Below the pieces are notes generated by a model. That model ran no database searches, was not told where the DNA came from, and saw only the letters and a program-made list of their open reading frames with translations. The position numbers and the translations under genes were made by a program. A DNA stretch of 64,000 nt, taken from Niveibacterium sp. 24ML (GTDB taxonomy: Bacteria; Pseudomonadota; Gammaproteobacteria; Burkholderiales; Rhodocyclaceae). Below, piece after piece: positions 63,501 to 64,000 of the stretch (the stretch's first letter is position 1; each line of letters begins with the position of its first letter). The stretch is from the NCBI RefSeq assembly GCF_026586805.1, contig NZ_JAPFHA010000020.1:1-64000 (forward strand), given 5' to 3'.

Positions 63501-64000
63501 GCTTCACCGGCAAACCGCAGGGCCGGCCCACGCAAGGCAAAATCGGCCACGCCCAGCGTCAACCCACCCTGCTCGAACCCGAGCCAGACGCGTACGCCAC
63601 CACGCGCGTACAGCAGCGCTTGCGGCCAATCCAGCCAAGGCTTCCAGGCGGCGAAGTCGGCACGGTCCACGCTGGCATACAGCTCCCCCGACCATTCGCT
63701 CACCGGCGCACCCGGATCGGCCTTGATCCGGCCCCGCAGATCCAGCGGCGTCGCCAGCGGGGCCGGCGGGCTCGCGGTCAGGCCCACACGGTGGGTCTTG
63801 CCGGCACTTTCAAGCCGCAGGTTCAGACGGGACAGGCGCAGGGGCGGCGCGCCGCGCAGCAAGTCCTGCCACACGACCTCGGCGTCGCGAATCACGATCG
63901 CACGCTGATCGAGCAGCCATTCGCGCATGGCCGCATCGTCTTCGCCGGGCGCGGCCGAAAAACCGGCCAGATGGATCGCGCCATCGGTTTCGCGGACCAG
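60542..64000 (-). CDS. yhdP: YhdP family AsmA-like protein, 5' end beyond the window
   Basis: The 3' part of a very large protein of the YhdP/AsmA-like family (DUF3971/TIGR02099 type), thought to bridge the periplasm and help phospholipid transport to the outer membrane. About 1150 codons are visible and the frame stays open to the right edge. Long runs of beta strands with LRGRIKAD, WRTKGEGPGEIDIEAR and a C-terminal AsmA-like block (MQGSVNLATETQALRVQVQPTLSE) fit the family. The N-terminal membrane anchor is outside. Confidence 0.88.
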   Translation of the reverse strand: MVRETDGAIHLAGFSAAPGEDDAAMREWLLDQRAIVIRDAEVVWQDLLRGAPPLRLSRLNLRLESAGKTHRVGLTASPPAPLATPLDLRGRIKADPGAPVSEWSGELYASVDRADFAAWKPWLDWPQALLYARGGVRVWLGFEQGGLTLGVADFALRGPALRFAGEAEPLRLGWIRGRLEAMRQGGVLRLAGRDLALRTDEGGEMSAASFRFERAAGAAGEPARAEFSAQSLDLAVLTSIMRRVPLRSALRSQLQALAPHGRIERIDLGWEGEGGMPARYRMAARFAGLGLAPQGLWPGGTGWSGTVSATERGGQFELNVDKGALALPAVFDAGDIAIEAANFSGDWQLNNGQASVRLARAEFHNKDASGSAKGVWRTKGEGPGEIDIEARLSRADGSAVWRYMPTVVDAEVRHWLRDAITHGEAQDATLVLRGDLANFPFTDDPKGVFTVDARVLGSRLQYAPDWPAIDDIDGRLRFERARMEIHADRGKVFGAQVSQVRAVIEDLELGALAIDGKASGPTREFLQFINASPIADKVGYFTRGVDATGDGALTLRLAVPLAEPEKTTTEGEFRFADNRLRLLPGLPDLESASGRFGFTESRFSIPEASGAFLGTPVRVRGDTRRDGAIEIEAHGSVSARHLASLYPAQAWDHIAGETPAIARIVAREHDVALTLETSLLGVASSLPDPLNKSAGEALPFSLDWRWQNQSQQARQQVEAQLKGRARLRLAIHEQDGALKIDQGVLALGTADVALPGRGLALRARVDHLDLDAWRDALGSAGQDAGTPPFDSVAVHAGDLVLRGLRFHDQGLVAQREGERWRGQLDGPAAEGSISIDTRGAGQIEARLSRLALLPVQSARTPARRLDPKAGAARLPQVDLKVGALMYAARDVGALSLRGAPDGEDWQLEQLLLSNDDGRISLNGAYQGGQTRVRFDLDARDAGALLGRLGHPGLLRRGEVTARGALAWRGDPATPDIASLSGDFTLTAASGQFSKVDPGMGRLLGVLSLQSLPRRATLDFRDVFSEGFAFDSVSGSMKIHQGIMRTDDLRIRGPAARVSMQGSVNLATETQALRVQVQPTLSETVALGVALGPAIGTLNPAVGLVAYLAQKILSDPVEKMFTYDYAVDGSWAEPRVRKLDGAPALEENSGGKQ

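Overview
The window is 64 kb of dense, high-GC chromosome. The gene content and order (gspC-N; rpsP-rimM-trmD-rplS; ilvB-ilvN-ilvC-pssA-leuA; sigma factor-DUF3619-DUF3106-RDD; lptF/lptG-pepA-holC-valS; sbp-cysTWA; tldD-nitrilase-yhdP) point to a betaproteobacterium, most likely of the Rhodocyclales (Azoarcus/Thauera/Zoogloea relatives). That placement is an inference from synteny and protein character, not from a database search. Nearly every base belongs to a housekeeping or core-accessory gene. I see no prophage, insertion sequence, integron, CRISPR array, rRNA or tRNA.

Layout. 1-11.4 kb: a complete twelve-gene type II secretion operon (gspC D E F G H I J K L M N), with many genes overlapping by 4 bp, preceded by a ~600-bp non-coding stretch that holds a strong factor-independent terminator. 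11.4-18 kb: a DUF192 protein, an RluE-type pseudouridine synthase broken by a one-base frameshift in a run of eight C, a cold-shock protein, clpS-clpA, an RraA-like protein and isocitrate lyase with a palindromic operator candidate. 18-25.7 kb: erpA, argC, the rplS-trmD-rimM-rpsP ribosome cluster, a PilZ-like protein of unknown function, a YihY membrane protein, a WrbA-type quinone reductase and a DUF2069 protein. 25.7-31.8 kb: the branched-chain amino acid cluster leuA, pssA, ilvC, ilvN, ilvB on the minus strand. 31.9-41.7 kb: an ECF-type sigma factor that appears to start at CTG, its DUF3619/DUF3106/RDD companions, LPS-transport permeases LptF/LptG divergent from pepA-holC-(hypothetical)-valS. 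41.8-50.6 kb: a porin, a small exported protein, an M16 double-domain peptidase, TusA, a BepA-like M48 metalloprotease, and moaC with a CYTH/CHAD triphosphatase and a SixA-type phosphatase. 50.7-57.2 kb: DAHP synthase, a PEP-CTERM GDSL esterase, and the sulfate ABC transporter. 57.3-64 kb: a 151-bp inverted-repeat element, a Tat-exported PilJ-domain protein, TldD, a nitrilase-family hydrolase and the C-terminal part of YhdP, which runs off the right edge.

How the parts fit: the cell envelope and secretion theme is strong (T2SS, LptFG, YhdP, BepA, porin, M16 peptidase, PEP-CTERM protein), alongside amino-acid synthesis (ilv/leu, argC, aroG), sulfur acquisition and trafficking (sbp-cysTWA, tusA, erpA, moaC) and regulated proteolysis (ClpSA, TldD, PepA). 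I did not find a convincing new multi-gene system. The most useful observations are gene-level: the CTG-start sigma factor, the homopolymer frameshift in rluE, the small inverted-repeat element that supplies a gene's stop codon, and several unexplained palindromes at promoters.
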